This document shows positions 44,281-53,005 of a stretch of 64,000 nucleotides of DNA, piece by piece. The stretch comes from Desulfurobacteriaceae bacterium. GTDB taxonomy: Bacteria; Aquificota; Aquificia; Desulfurobacteriales; Desulfurobacteriaceae. The first letter of the stretch is position 1; every line of letters begins with the position of its first letter. The notes beneath the pieces are model-generated. The model worked only from the letters and a program-made list of their open reading frames with translations. It was not told where the DNA came from and did not search any database. The stretch spans positions 62,001 through 126,000 of the forward strand of contig JAMOTD010000015.1 in NCBI GenBank assembly GCA_027068415.1, read 5' to 3'. The position numbers were made by a program, and so were the translations under genes.

Positions 44281-45558
44281 TTACTTCCTTTCAACTACGC
44301 AGATTAGCCTGTCTCCCGGCTTTAAAAGGGTTGAGCCTGTTGCAATTTCCGTTTCCCCGTCTCTTTTCACTGCAATTATGAGTCCGCACTTGTTTGAGTC
44401 TTTAACGAGAGTTTGGCTTTCAACTACTGTCTCAACAACGTCAAGGTTTTCTGCAAGCTCAACGATTTCAAGGAACCTCTTCTTACTAAGCTGTCTGTAA
44501 ACCTTTGCCGCAAGTACTTTCCTCGGTGCTATTGGTATGTCAACTCCTATTGACTCAACGATTTCCTCGTACTCCGGGTGGGTTATCAGGGCACACGCCC
44601 TCTTGGCCCCCAACCTCTTTGAGAGGATTGCCGAGAGTATGTTGGCCTCTTCGTCCTCGGTTATTGAGACCACCAAGTCAGCCCTCTCTATTCCCTCTTC
44701 CTTTAGGAGCTCCGCATCTGTCGGCTCTCCGAAGAAGACATCTATTCCCGGGTACCTGCCCGAAATCTCCTCACACTTCTCTTTATTCCTTGAGACAAAC
44801 TTAACCTTTACCCCTTTCAGCTCAGAGAGTTTTGCAAGGAGCTCCTGGGTAAAGTTTGAGTAGCCGATTACAAAGACGAGCTTGACGGGGCTGTAGGGGA
44901 TTTTAAGGACCTCTGCCAGTTTTGTGGCGTTCTCCTCCTTAACGGCAACGTAGATTACGTCTCCCTGAAAGATGAAGTCTCCGCCCTTGGGGATTATTAC
45001 CCTCCCTTCCCTCTCAATTGCAACTATAGTAAAGGGGAGCTCCTTCCTGAAGGGGGAAAGCTCCGCAACCTGCCTACCCGCAAGGGGGCTTTCAACCTTT
45101 ACTTCAATTTTCAGAATCACTAAGTTCTCACCCTCAAGCCTTATGGCCTCCTTGGCAAAGGGGTACTTGACGGCAAGGAGTACCTTCTGAACCGTCTCCG
45201 ATAGGATGTTTACCGGCTCCGCCTTTAAAAACTTCTTAACCGGAGGGGAGGAGAAGGCATTGTTGCTTACTCTGAAGAGGACTTTCTCCTTTTTAAAAAG
45301 CCCCTTTAGGAGGGTCGTTACTGCAACGTTCTTCTCGTCGCTCTCGGTAACTACCACGAAGAGTTCAAAGTCGCTTAAGTTCTTTAAACAGTTTGCCTCA
45401 AGAGCGTTGCAGTTAACCGTTAAAACGTCGGCGCTTAGGGAGAGTTGCTCAAGTTTTGAGGGGTCGGTGTCAACTACGGCTATCTCGTATCCCTCCCGGC
45501 TCAATCTCTTGGCGAGGAAACTTCCGACGACCCCTGCACCTATAATGCACACTTTCAC
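44281..45558 (-). CDS. trkA: TrkA potassium uptake regulatory protein
   Basis: 425 residues with two RCK_N/RCK_C repeats. The first Rossmann motif is CIIGAGVVGSFLAKRLSREGYEIAVVDTDPSKLE; the second half begins KLVFVIGYSNFTQELLAKLSELKG and lacks the full glycine motif, so the second nucleotide site may be weakened. It gates TrkH in response to nucleotides. The GTG start faces murJ, leaving 15 bp between the two divergent genes. Confidence 0.92.
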   Translation of the reverse strand: MKVCIIGAGVVGSFLAKRLSREGYEIAVVDTDPSKLEQLSLSADVLTVNCNALEANCLKNLSDFELFVVVTESDEKNVAVTTLLKGLFKKEKVLFRVSNNAFSSPPVKKFLKAEPVNILSETVQKVLLAVKYPFAKEAIRLEGENLVILKIEVKVESPLAGRQVAELSPFRKELPFTIVAIEREGRVIIPKGGDFIFQGDVIYVAVKEENATKLAEVLKIPYSPVKLVFVIGYSNFTQELLAKLSELKGVKVKFVSRNKEKCEEISGRYPGIDVFFGEPTDAELLKEEGIERADLVVSITEDEEANILSAILSKRLGAKRACALITHPEYEEIVESIGVDIPIAPRKVLAAKVYRQLSKKRFLEIVELAENLDVVETVVESQTLVKDSNKCGLIIAVKRDGETEIATGSTLLKPGDRLICVVERK

Positions 45559-45573
45559 TTATAATTCCCCACT

Positions 45574-47085
45574 ATGAAAGCTATATTGAAATCGGCAGCT
45601 ATTGTATCACTTTCAATTTTCTCAAGTAGGGTTTTAGGCCTTGCAAGAGATGTTGTTATAGCCGCCCTTTTCGGTGCAGGCTCTCTGACCGACATCTTCT
45701 TTGTCGCCTTTAGGATTCCCAATCTTTTGAGGAGAATTTTTGCCGAGGGGGCTTTCAGCTCCGCCTTCGTTCCTGCTTTTACTAAGAAGTTAAGGAGCTC
45801 CTTTAAGGAGGCCGTTGAGTTTGCCGGAAGTTTCTTTACCCTCCTTCTCGTACTTTTACTTTCTGTTCTCCTCGTCGGGGAGCTCCTTGCCCCTTTTGTG
45901 GTAAAGCTCATAGCCCCCGGCTTTAAAGGGGAGGACTTTAACCTTGCCGTTAAGCTTCTGAGGGAGCTCCTTCCCTACATCTTCTTCGTGAGTCTCGTCG
46001 CCTTTATGGGGGGGATATTAAACAGCTTGAACCACTTCTTTGCCCCGGCTTTCTCAACTACCCTCTTTAACCTTTCCCTCATTTTCTCCGCCCTTCTCCT
46101 CTCTCCCTACCTTTCAATAGAGAGCCTTTCTATTGGAGTCCTTATCGGAGGTTTTCTTCAACTTCTCCTGCAGCTCTACTTCTTAGAGAGGCTCTCATTT
46201 CCCCTGAAGCCCCTTCTGAAAATAACATCTGAAGTTATCAGAACCCTCAGGAATACCGTTCCTGGAGTCTTCGGCTTTGCCGTTAGGCAGGTATCAATGT
46301 TGATTGACACGGTTATTGCCTCCTTCCTCGTTAGCGGAGCAATCTCTTACCTCTACTACGCAAACCGCTTTGTTCAGCTACCCTTGGGAATGTTTGCAGT
46401 AGGGCTTTCTCAGGTTTTACTGCCGAGGTTCTCAAGGAGGGAAAAGGGAGATTTGAAGGGGGAGCTCTTAGACGGGATAACCTTGTGCTCTGCCGTTATA
46501 GTCCCTTCTGCAGTAGGCCTTCTCTTCTTCGGTAAGCCCATAATTGACGCAGTCTTTAACCACGGGAAGTTTACTACCGAGGCCTTACTGGGAACTTACT
46601 GGGTTCTCGTGGGCTACTCGGTCGGCCTTTTCTTCTTTGCCATTGAGAAAATCCTGACTAACGCCTTCTACTCCTTTGAAGAGTTTAAACTGCCGGTTAT
46701 CGTCTCCGCTTCAACCCTCCTGTTTAACTTGATTGCCGACCTGATTTTGTGCTTCCCTTTAGGGCTCGGGGCTGCCGGACTTGCCCTCGGGACGAGTCTT
46801 ACATCCCTTCTTAACTTCTCCTTTCTTGCCCTTTTCCTCTCAAGGCGTTTACGGTTCCCTCTCCTAAAGCCGATTTGGAGTTTGGGTTTTAAGTACCTAC
46901 TCCTCTCCCTTCCAGTCGGTGTTGTCGCTGCCCTGGGGAGCTCCCTCTACTTCCTTTACCCCTCTTTTATCTATAAACTTACCGTCTTAGTCGGTACCGT
47001 TTTTTCGGCCGCAGCAGTTTACTTCTTTACACTTTACCTTACCAAAGATAGGGTTCTTTCTGCCCTTTTAAATAAGGAGGTTTAG
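45574..47085 (+). CDS. murJ: Lipid II flippase MurJ
   Basis: 503 residues, about 14 membrane helices of the MviN/MurJ family. It moves the peptidoglycan precursor lipid II across the inner membrane. Typical pieces: SRVLGLARDVVIAALFGAG near the start, FRIPNLLRRIFAEGAFSSAFVPAF, and later YYANRFVQLPLGMFAVGLSQVLLPRFSR. A TATAAT at 45560-45565 would make the mRNA nearly leaderless, and that box lies between the two divergent start codons. The lgt ATG follows immediately after the stop. Confidence 0.93.
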   Translation: MKAILKSAAIVSLSIFSSRVLGLARDVVIAALFGAGSLTDIFFVAFRIPNLLRRIFAEGAFSSAFVPAFTKKLRSSFKEAVEFAGSFFTLLLVLLLSVLLVGELLAPFVVKLIAPGFKGEDFNLAVKLLRELLPYIFFVSLVAFMGGILNSLNHFFAPAFSTTLFNLSLIFSALLLSPYLSIESLSIGVLIGGFLQLLLQLYFLERLSFPLKPLLKITSEVIRTLRNTVPGVFGFAVRQVSMLIDTVIASFLVSGAISYLYYANRFVQLPLGMFAVGLSQVLLPRFSRREKGDLKGELLDGITLCSAVIVPSAVGLLFFGKPIIDAVFNHGKFTTEALLGTYWVLVGYSVGLFFFAIEKILTNAFYSFEEFKLPVIVSASTLLFNLIADLILCFPLGLGAAGLALGTSLTSLLNFSFLALFLSRRLRFPLLKPIWSLGFKYLLLSLPVGVVAALGSSLYFLYPSFIYKLTVLVGTVFSAAAVYFFTLYLTKDRVLSALLNKEV

Positions 47086-47847
47086 ATGCACCCGATACTC
47101 TTCAAAATCGGCCCTTTTACGGTTTACACATACGGGGTTATGGTTGCGTTGGGGATTTTCTTCGGCTCTTTAATCCTCGTAAAGCTCGCAGAGAGGGAGG
47201 GAATAAGGAGGGAGGACGTAGTTGATACGGCCTTCTGGAGCGTAATCGCCGGTTTAGTCGGGGCAAGGCTCTTTTTCTTCCTCTATAACCCCCAGTACGC
47301 AAAGCCCCTTTACAGGGTTCTCTTTATCTGGGAAGGGGGGCTTGTCTGGTACGGAGGTGTTCTCTTCGGAGCTCTTACCGTCCTCTACTTTATAAGAAAG
47401 AGGCGAATCCCTATGTGGAAGTTTGCCGACATTACCTCAATAGCCCTCTCGGTGGGATTGGGGTTCGGAAGGATAGGGTGTACGATGGCCGGCTGCTGCT
47501 ACGGGAAGGTCTGTCACGCCCCCTTTGCGATTGTCTTTAAAGACCCCCACTCTGCAGCTCCCCTCGGGGTTCCCCTCTGCCCCACCCAGCCAATCTCTTC
47601 TGCGGCAAACTTTCTGATAGCCGCTATTCTCTACCTCGTTTACCGCAGGAGACGTTTCCCCGGCCAGGTCTTCGGCCTCTACCTCGTTCTCTACGGCCTC
47701 TTCAGGTTTTTTATTGAGTTCCTTAGGGCTACGCCTAAGGAGGTTTTTGGTTTCCTGAGCAACAATCAAGTTATTAGTATTATAATGCTCCTGGCAGGTT
47801 TAACTATTCTCTGGTACAGAAAGAGAAAAGAGTCGGAGGAAGTATGA
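47086..47847 (+). CDS. lgt: Prolipoprotein diacylglyceryl transferase
   Basis: 253 residues, about seven membrane helices. Transfers diacylglycerol to the lipobox cysteine of prolipoproteins at the inner membrane. The family signature appears as LGFGRIGCTMAGCCYGKVC, with other family parts VYTYGVMVALGIFFG, WEGGLVWYGGVLFG and the late RFFIEFLRATP. The stop overlaps the ilvE start (ATGA). Substrates in this window would include the cytochrome lipoprotein at 23.6 kb. Confidence 0.93.
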   Translation: MHPILFKIGPFTVYTYGVMVALGIFFGSLILVKLAEREGIRREDVVDTAFWSVIAGLVGARLFFFLYNPQYAKPLYRVLFIWEGGLVWYGGVLFGALTVLYFIRKRRIPMWKFADITSIALSVGLGFGRIGCTMAGCCYGKVCHAPFAIVFKDPHSAAPLGVPLCPTQPISSAANFLIAAILYLVYRRRRFPGQVFGLYLVLYGLFRFFIEFLRATPKEVFGFLSNNQVISIIMLLAGLTILWYRKRKESEEV

Positions 47848-48758
47848 AGAGGTATGCCTACTTTGAGGGAAAGTTCGTTCCCATTGAGGAGGCGAACATA
47901 AATGTTCAGACAAACTCTTTCCACTACGGAACGGCGGTTTTTGAAGGGATAAGGGCTTACTGGAACGATGAGAAGGGGCAGCTCTTCGGCCTCTTCGTTA
48001 AGGAGCACTACGAGAGAATGCTTGCAAACTGTAAGATTCTCAACCTTAAGGTGGATAAGAGCGCCGAGGAGCTTACCGAGATTACTGTGGAGCTCCTCAA
48101 AAAGTGCGGCCATAAGGAGGACGTCTATATCCGCCCCATAGCCTACTTTGCAGACTTGAAAATTTCCCCCAAGCTAATAGGCTACAGGACGGAGATTGCA
48201 ATCTACACCGTTCCCCTGGGAGACTACCTTGACCTCTCAAGGGGCTTGAAGGCAAAAACTTCCTCGTGGCACAGGATTAACGACACAATGATACCCGCCC
48301 GCTGTAAGGTTGCGGGGGCTTACGTTAACAGCGCCTTTGCCAAGACCGAAGCCCTCTTAAACGGCTACGACGAGGCCATAATGCTCAACCCCGACGGAAC
48401 CGTTGCAGAGGGTAGCGGAGAGAACGTTTTTATAGTAAGGGGCGGTAAGCTCATTACTACGCCTCCCTCTGCAAACATCCTTGAGGGAATAACGAGGAAC
48501 GCCGTAATAACCCTCGCAAGGGAGGAGCTCGGCCTTACCGTTGAGGAGAGGCCGATTCTGAGGAGCGAGCTCTACGTTGCAGACGAGGTCTTCTACACCG
48601 GAACTGCAGCTCAGGTCGCTCCGGTTGTTCAGGTTGACCACGTTGTAATCGGAAACGGAGAGATTGGGGAGATTACGAGAGAGCTCCAGCAGGTCTACTT
48701 TAAGGTAGTTAAGGGTGAGAACGAGAAGTACTCCCACTGGCTTACTCCAATCTATTAG
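47844..48758 (+). CDS. ilvE: Branched-chain amino-acid aminotransferase
   Basis: 304-residue PLP enzyme of fold type IV that makes Val, Leu and Ile from their 2-oxo acids. Recognisable: NVQTNSFHYGTAVFEGIRAYW, the PLP-lysine region IPARCKVAGAYVNSAFAKTEALLNGYDEAIML and SGENVFIVRGGKLITTPPSANILEGITR. The ATG start overlaps lgt. Its location in an envelope operon is not functionally obvious. Confidence 0.94.
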   Translation: MKRYAYFEGKFVPIEEANINVQTNSFHYGTAVFEGIRAYWNDEKGQLFGLFVKEHYERMLANCKILNLKVDKSAEELTEITVELLKKCGHKEDVYIRPIAYFADLKISPKLIGYRTEIAIYTVPLGDYLDLSRGLKAKTSSWHRINDTMIPARCKVAGAYVNSAFAKTEALLNGYDEAIMLNPDGTVAEGSGENVFIVRGGKLITTPPSANILEGITRNAVITLAREELGLTVEERPILRSELYVADEVFYTGTAAQVAPVVQVDHVVIGNGEIGEITRELQQVYFKVVKGENEKYSHWLTPIY

Positions 48759-48765
48759 GGTATAG

Positions 48766-50196
48766 ATGAGGCTTTTCGTTGAAGTTCCTTCGGGAGAGAG
48801 CCTCTACCGGGTTTTAAGGGATAGAGGTTTAATCCGCTCTGCCTACTGCGGCGGAAGGGGAATATGCGGTAAGTGTGTAGTTAAGGTGGAGGGGAAAGAG
48901 GAGCTGGCCTGCCTCCTCTTCGGCCCCTTTAAGGGGGAGGTTGAGCTACCTGAGAGGGAGCTTGTTAGAAAAGGTGAGGAGCTCCCCCCCATACCGGTAG
49001 ATGAAGGCTTAAAAGGGTTCGGCGTAGCCCTTGACGTCGGGACTACCGGCGTTGAGGCCGCCCTCTTTGAGCTCTCAAGGGGCCTCTTCGTTGAGAGCTA
49101 TAAAACCGTTAACCTTCAGACCTCCTTTGGCGCCGACGTGGTTACGAGGATTGAGCAGGCCCGGGAGAATTACGGGAGGCTGAGGGAGCTCCTCCTTGAA
49201 ACCGTTGAGCTCCTTTTAAAGCAGTTTAAGGAGAAGCCCTCCTTGGTTGTTGCCGTCTCAAACCCGGTAATTCACCACTTCTTTCTGGGTCTGCCGGTTA
49301 AAGGGTTTGAGCGCTACCCCTTTAAACTTGAGGTTGATGAAGAGGTTTATGCCACCGGCAGGGAACTCTCCCTTGACTCCTTCTCCGATACCCTCTTCTA
49401 CTTCCCGCCTCCCCTGAAGAATTTTGTGGGCTCAGACTTCCTCTCAAACCTCCTCGTCCTTGAGAAGGAGAGTGAAGACTTTGTAGTTGCAGACCTCGGG
49501 ACAAACGCAGAAATCGGATATTACGGCAGGGATAGGAAAGTCGCTACCTCGGTGCCGGCAGGTCCGGCCTTTGAGGGGGTGGGTCTCTTCTCGGGAATGG
49601 CTGCCTCCCCCGGTGCAATCTACAAGGTCTTCTTTGACGGCAGGGCTTTTAGGTTTTTAACAATCGGAGGAGAAAAGCCCCGTGGGATGTGTGCAAGTGC
49701 CTACTTTGACCTGATTTACCTTCTAAAGAGCTTTAGGGTACTAAACAGAGAGGGGACTTTCACCGATAGCCCTCCTCCCCTGATTCTCCGCTACGTTAAA
49801 GAGATTAACGGAGAAAAGGCCTTCGTCCTCTACGACGACGGTGAGACGGTTGTTGCCCTGACCCAGAGCGACGTAAGGAAGTTCCTCCTTGCCAAGGGGG
49901 CCGTTTACGGTGCTCTTAAAGTTTTAGGAAGGGATAGGGAGCCCGGGGAGCTCTACTTCTCGGGAGCCTTCGGCAGCCACGTTGAGCCCAGAAGCGTTAA
50001 AGGAGTAAAGCTCATTCCCGAAGGCTTTCCCCCGCCTAAAGCTGTTGGGAACCTCGCTCTAAGGGGAGCTTCCCTTATGCTCGGTAAGAGAGGTGAGAGG
50101 GAGAGAATAGGGGAGATAAAGGGGGAAACCGAGGCTGTTGAGCTTGCTATGAATAAGGATTTTGAAAGAGCTTACATAGAGGGTATGGAGCTATGA
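48766..50196 (+). CDS. 2Fe-2S/ASKHA protein, RACo-like corrinoid reactivase family
   Basis: 476 residues. N-terminal plant-type 2Fe-2S domain with SAYCGGRGICGKCVVKVEGKEELACLL (about 25-50), then the DUF4445/RACo ASKHA ATPase part with GVALDVGTTGVEAALFEL, VVADLGTNAEIGYYG, SVPAGPAFEGVG and LYFSGAFGSHV. In acetogens such proteins reactivate the corrinoid iron-sulfur protein or methyltransferases. No corrinoid protein is in the window, but the presence of cooS makes a link to C1 metabolism plausible (inference). Confidence 0.82.
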   Translation: MRLFVEVPSGESLYRVLRDRGLIRSAYCGGRGICGKCVVKVEGKEELACLLFGPFKGEVELPERELVRKGEELPPIPVDEGLKGFGVALDVGTTGVEAALFELSRGLFVESYKTVNLQTSFGADVVTRIEQARENYGRLRELLLETVELLLKQFKEKPSLVVAVSNPVIHHFFLGLPVKGFERYPFKLEVDEEVYATGRELSLDSFSDTLFYFPPPLKNFVGSDFLSNLLVLEKESEDFVVADLGTNAEIGYYGRDRKVATSVPAGPAFEGVGLFSGMAASPGAIYKVFFDGRAFRFLTIGGEKPRGMCASAYFDLIYLLKSFRVLNREGTFTDSPPPLILRYVKEINGEKAFVLYDDGETVVALTQSDVRKFLLAKGAVYGALKVLGRDREPGELYFSGAFGSHVEPRSVKGVKLIPEGFPPPKAVGNLALRGASLMLGKRGERERIGEIKGETEAVELAMNKDFERAYIEGMEL

Positions 50197-50453
50197 AAGA
50201 GCTCATAAAGGGGAGAAATCTGCTTTACAGGGTAAACCCGAAAGAGATAGCTTTTATTAACGCAGTATTTGAGTGGTACCACGAGATTGCCACGGTCAGA
50301 ACCAGGAGCTCCAAAGAGGGGCTGATAGAGCTCTGGGTGGCCCCCGACTTTTACGAGGAGGCCATGAAGGCCGTTGAGTACCTGAAGGAAGGCGGGTTTG
50401 TCAGTAAATTTGAATTTGTTAGAGAGGTAGGCGATGACTGGTGGAAAGAGTAG
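50193..50453 (+). CDS. DUF4911-like small protein
   Basis: 86 residues, soluble, mixed alpha/beta, no known function. Contains KEIAFINAVFEWYHEIATVRTRSSKEGLIELWVAPDFYEEAMKAVEYLK, the shape of DUF4911 proteins that often accompany RACo-like genes. ATG overlaps the previous stop (ATGA), and its end overlaps gspG by 20 bp. Assignment to the DUF is from memory of the pattern. Confidence 0.6.
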   Translation: MKELIKGRNLLYRVNPKEIAFINAVFEWYHEIATVRTRSSKEGLIELWVAPDFYEEAMKAVEYLKEGGFVSKFEFVREVGDDWWKE

Positions 50454-50847
50454 GAGAAGAGGTTTCACCCTCATTGAGCTTATGGTGGTCATAGTTATCC
50501 TCGGCCTCCTTGCGGCCCTTGTTGCCCCCAAGTTCTTAAAGAGCGGTGAGGAGGCGAAGGTAACGACTACAAAAGTCCAGATGAAAAACATTGAGCAGGC
50601 ACTTAAGCTTTATAAACTTCACAACTCTTTCTATCCTACAACAGAGCAAGGGTTAAAGGCGCTCGTTGAAAAGCCCGAGACCGAGCCCGTTCCCAAAAAC
50701 TGGAAGGGTCCCTACCTTGATAAAGTCCCCAAAGATGCCTGGGGCAACGACTTCATTTATGTTTCTGACGGGAAACACTTTACCCTCGTCTCCCCCGGCC
50801 CCGACGGAGAGGAGGGAACCGAAGACGACTTAAAGGTGAGCCAGTAA
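50434..50847 (+). CDS. gspG: Type II secretion major pseudopilin GspG-like
   Basis: 137 residues. Prepilin leader MTGGKSRRRG, cleavage before [22 protein letters not shown], then KVQMKNIEQALKLYKLHNSFYPTTEQGLKALVEKP, the hallmark of GspG. The end (PKDAWGNDFIYVS...FTLVSPGPDGEEGTEDDL) matches the calcium-site region of major pseudopilins. No other gsp genes are beside it, so it may serve a dispersed secretion or pilus system. Start codon lies inside the upstream gene. Confidence 0.9.
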   Translation: MTGGKSRRRGFTLIELMVVIVILGLLAALVAPKFLKSGEEAKVTTTKVQMKNIEQALKLYKLHNSFYPTTEQGLKALVEKPETEPVPKNWKGPYLDKVPKDAWGNDFIYVSDGKHFTLVSPGPDGEEGTEDDLKVSQ

Positions 50848-51581
50848 TGGTTATCTACGGCATAAATCCCGTAGCCGAGGCACTAAGGGCGGGCTACCCG
50901 ATTTTAAAGATTTACGTTGAGGAGAACTTCAGGGACAGGGAGAGAATATTACCCCTTGCGAAAAAGCTGGGCGTAAAGGTGGTTAAGGCCTCAAAGAAGA
51001 AGCTGGCCGAAATATCAAAAACTCAAAAACATCAAGGGATAGTAGCCCTCGTCTCTCCCGTTGAGCCTGTAGATTACGGTGAGCTCGTGGTTAAAACTAT
51101 TGAGGAGAACGGCTACCTTCTCTTTCTTGACAGAATTGAGGACCCCCACAACCTCGGGGCAATCTTCCGCTCTGCTGACGCCTTTAAAGTGAGCGGTATA
51201 GTTCTGCCGAAGGATAGAAGTGCAACCATAACCGAAACCGTCGTTAAGGCCTCTACCGGGGCCGTTTTCTACGTTCCCTTTGCCGTTGTTAACAGCTTCT
51301 CAACGGCCCTGAGGGAATTCAAGGAGGCCGGAGGTTGGCTCTTCGGCCTTGAGGCCGGAGGTAAATCCCTCTCAAAAGTCTCCTTTCCATTTCCGTTGGG
51401 GCTGGTTGCCGGCTCTGAAGGGAGGGGGCTTTCGCGCAGTACCCTCAAGCTCCTTGACCAGCTCGTTGAGATAGAGATGGGAGGGCACGTTAACTCCCTA
51501 AACGTCTCAAACGCCGTTGCAATTTCTCTCTACTCCCTTTTTAAGGAGAGGTATATATTAAATCCTCAAAAGTTAGATTAA
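50847..51581 (+). CDS. rlmB: 23S rRNA 2'-O-methyltransferase RlmB/TrmH family
   Basis: 244 residues. N-terminal substrate-binding domain (YGINPVAEALRAGYPILKIYV) and C-terminal SPOUT domain with LFLDRIEDPHNLGAIFRSADAF, VAGSEGRGLSRSTLKLLD and EMGGHVNSLNVSNAVAISLY, the three SpoU motifs. It most likely methylates the 2'-O of a guanosine in 23S rRNA; a tRNA target cannot be excluded. ATG shares one base with the gspG stop (TAATG). Confidence 0.87.
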   Translation: MVIYGINPVAEALRAGYPILKIYVEENFRDRERILPLAKKLGVKVVKASKKKLAEISKTQKHQGIVALVSPVEPVDYGELVVKTIEENGYLLFLDRIEDPHNLGAIFRSADAFKVSGIVLPKDRSATITETVVKASTGAVFYVPFAVVNSFSTALREFKEAGGWLFGLEAGGKSLSKVSFPFPLGLVAGSEGRGLSRSTLKLLDQLVEIEMGGHVNSLNVSNAVAISLYSLFKERYILNPQKLD

Positions 51582-51594
51582 ACGGAGGAGAGAG

Positions 51595-51993
51595 ATGGAA
51601 GAGCTAAAGGGAAAGCTGGTCTTCGTTCAGACTGCAGGAGGAGAGGGAATCGTTCCCACTTCCGGAATTATCGGTATAGTTGAGGAGATAACTCCCGAAC
51701 ATCTAAAGCTCAAGGAGGCCGGAGTTTTTGCCCTACTTCCTACCACAAAAGGGGCTCAGGCAACCATAATGCCTCTTGACCCCACCGCAAACGAGCCGGT
51801 TGAGGCCTACATCCTGAAGAGCCAAATTGTTGCAGTTGTTCCCGTCGGAGAGCGCTCAAGGTTAAAGGAGTTTCACCAGCAGTTTAAGGCTGCGGCAGCA
51901 GGGATAGAGCTCCCCTCCACCGGCGCAATAGACGTCTCAAAGCTCAAAGAGTTCCCCAAGGGGGGTAATAAGGGAGGCGGACTTATAACTTAA
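51595..51993 (+). CDS. Conserved-looking hypothetical protein, 132 aa
   Basis: I do not recognise a family. The protein is soluble with beta-rich first two thirds (GKLVFVQTAGGEGIVPTSGIIGIVEEITPEHLKLKEA) and a glycine-rich tail (GGNKGGGLIT). Good RBS (GGAGGAGAG) and typical codon use support a real gene. It lies between rlmB and the NtrB-like kinase, 13 bp from each, so it is probably co-transcribed with both. Confidence 0.6.
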   Translation: MEELKGKLVFVQTAGGEGIVPTSGIIGIVEEITPEHLKLKEAGVFALLPTTKGAQATIMPLDPTANEPVEAYILKSQIVAVVPVGERSRLKEFHQQFKAAAAGIELPSTGAIDVSKLKEFPKGGNKGGGLIT

Positions 51994-52006
51994 TTGAGGG
52001 AGAGTT

Positions 52007-53005
52007 TTGGAGCTTGAAGACCTCCTCTTCTCCCACCCCTTCCCCCTCGTGATAGTTAACGAAAGGGGTGAGATTGAAAAGGTTAATCAGAAGTTTGAGC
52101 TCTTCCTTAACCGCTCGGAGAAGTTCTTAAAGGGTAAAAAGTTGAGCTCTCTCCTCTCCTCCCGGGAGATTGAGGGTCAGGTTGAGCGCTCCTTCCGGGA
52201 GGAGATGGAGATAATAGGCTACCGCTTCAGAGAGAGCTATGTCCACTTCTCCCCCTTCTTCGTCTCCTCGGTGAAGAAGGGGGTTCTCGTCATTTTTGAG
52301 CCTGTCCCTGAAAACCCCTTCACCGGAGACTTTCTCCTCTTCCTTAAAGGTCTTTCCCACGAAATCAGGAACCCGTTGGGCGGAATAAAAGGGGCGGCAA
52401 AGCTCTTTAAGGAGCTGAAAGTTTACGACGAGGAGCTCGTTGAAGTTATTATCTCCGAGGTAGAAAGGATTGAAAGGTTATTGAACGATGTAACCGGTAG
52501 CTACGATTTCTCTAAGCCCTCCTTTAGGTGTGAGAACATTCACAAAGTTATCCAGAAGACTGTAAACCTCTTTTCCCACAAAATCTCTGTGATGGGAGTT
52601 AAGGTAAACTACCTCTTTGACCCTTCTCTTCCGGAAATTCCCGTTGACCCCGATAAGCTTACTCAGGCCTTTGTAAACATCGTTAAGAACGCCCTTGAGG
52701 CTATGGAAGATGCTAAGTTAAAGGAGCTTACAGTTGAGACCGGCTACGCCATAAGGCCTGCTGACTTTGTCTTTATTAAGTTTAAGGATACGGGCGTCGG
52801 AATGGACGAAGAGGAGCTTAAGAACCTCTTCCTTCCCTTCTTCACTACCAAGGAGAAGGGGACGGGAATAGGCTCCTTTATAGTCAGGGAGATTGTTAAG
52901 GGGCACGGAGGGGAGATTAGGGTTAAGAGTAAGCCGGGAGAGGGAACTGAGATAACCCTACTGATTCCGATGAAGAGGAGAGATGGCAAAAATCCTTGTG
53001 GCTGA
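52007..53005 (+). CDS. NtrB-like PAS sensor histidine kinase (soluble)
   Basis: 332 residues, no membrane helix. PAS domain about 8-95 (FPLVIVNERGEIEKVNQKFELFLNRSEKFLKGKKLSSLL), HisKA with the phosphorylated His in LKGLSHEIRNPLGGIKGAAKLF, and HATPase with NIVKNALEAME, FKDTGVGMDEEEL and GTGIGSFIVREIVKGHGGEIRV. The layout is that of NtrB. TTG start with GGGAGAG upstream. It overlaps the response-regulator gene by 23 bp, so they form a two-component pair; the signal is internal and unknown. Confidence 0.87.
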   Translation: MELEDLLFSHPFPLVIVNERGEIEKVNQKFELFLNRSEKFLKGKKLSSLLSSREIEGQVERSFREEMEIIGYRFRESYVHFSPFFVSSVKKGVLVIFEPVPENPFTGDFLLFLKGLSHEIRNPLGGIKGAAKLFKELKVYDEELVEVIISEVERIERLLNDVTGSYDFSKPSFRCENIHKVIQKTVNLFSHKISVMGVKVNYLFDPSLPEIPVDPDKLTQAFVNIVKNALEAMEDAKLKELTVETGYAIRPADFVFIKFKDTGVGMDEEELKNLFLPFFTTKEKGTGIGSFIVREIVKGHGGEIRVKSKPGEGTEITLLIPMKRRDGKNPCG

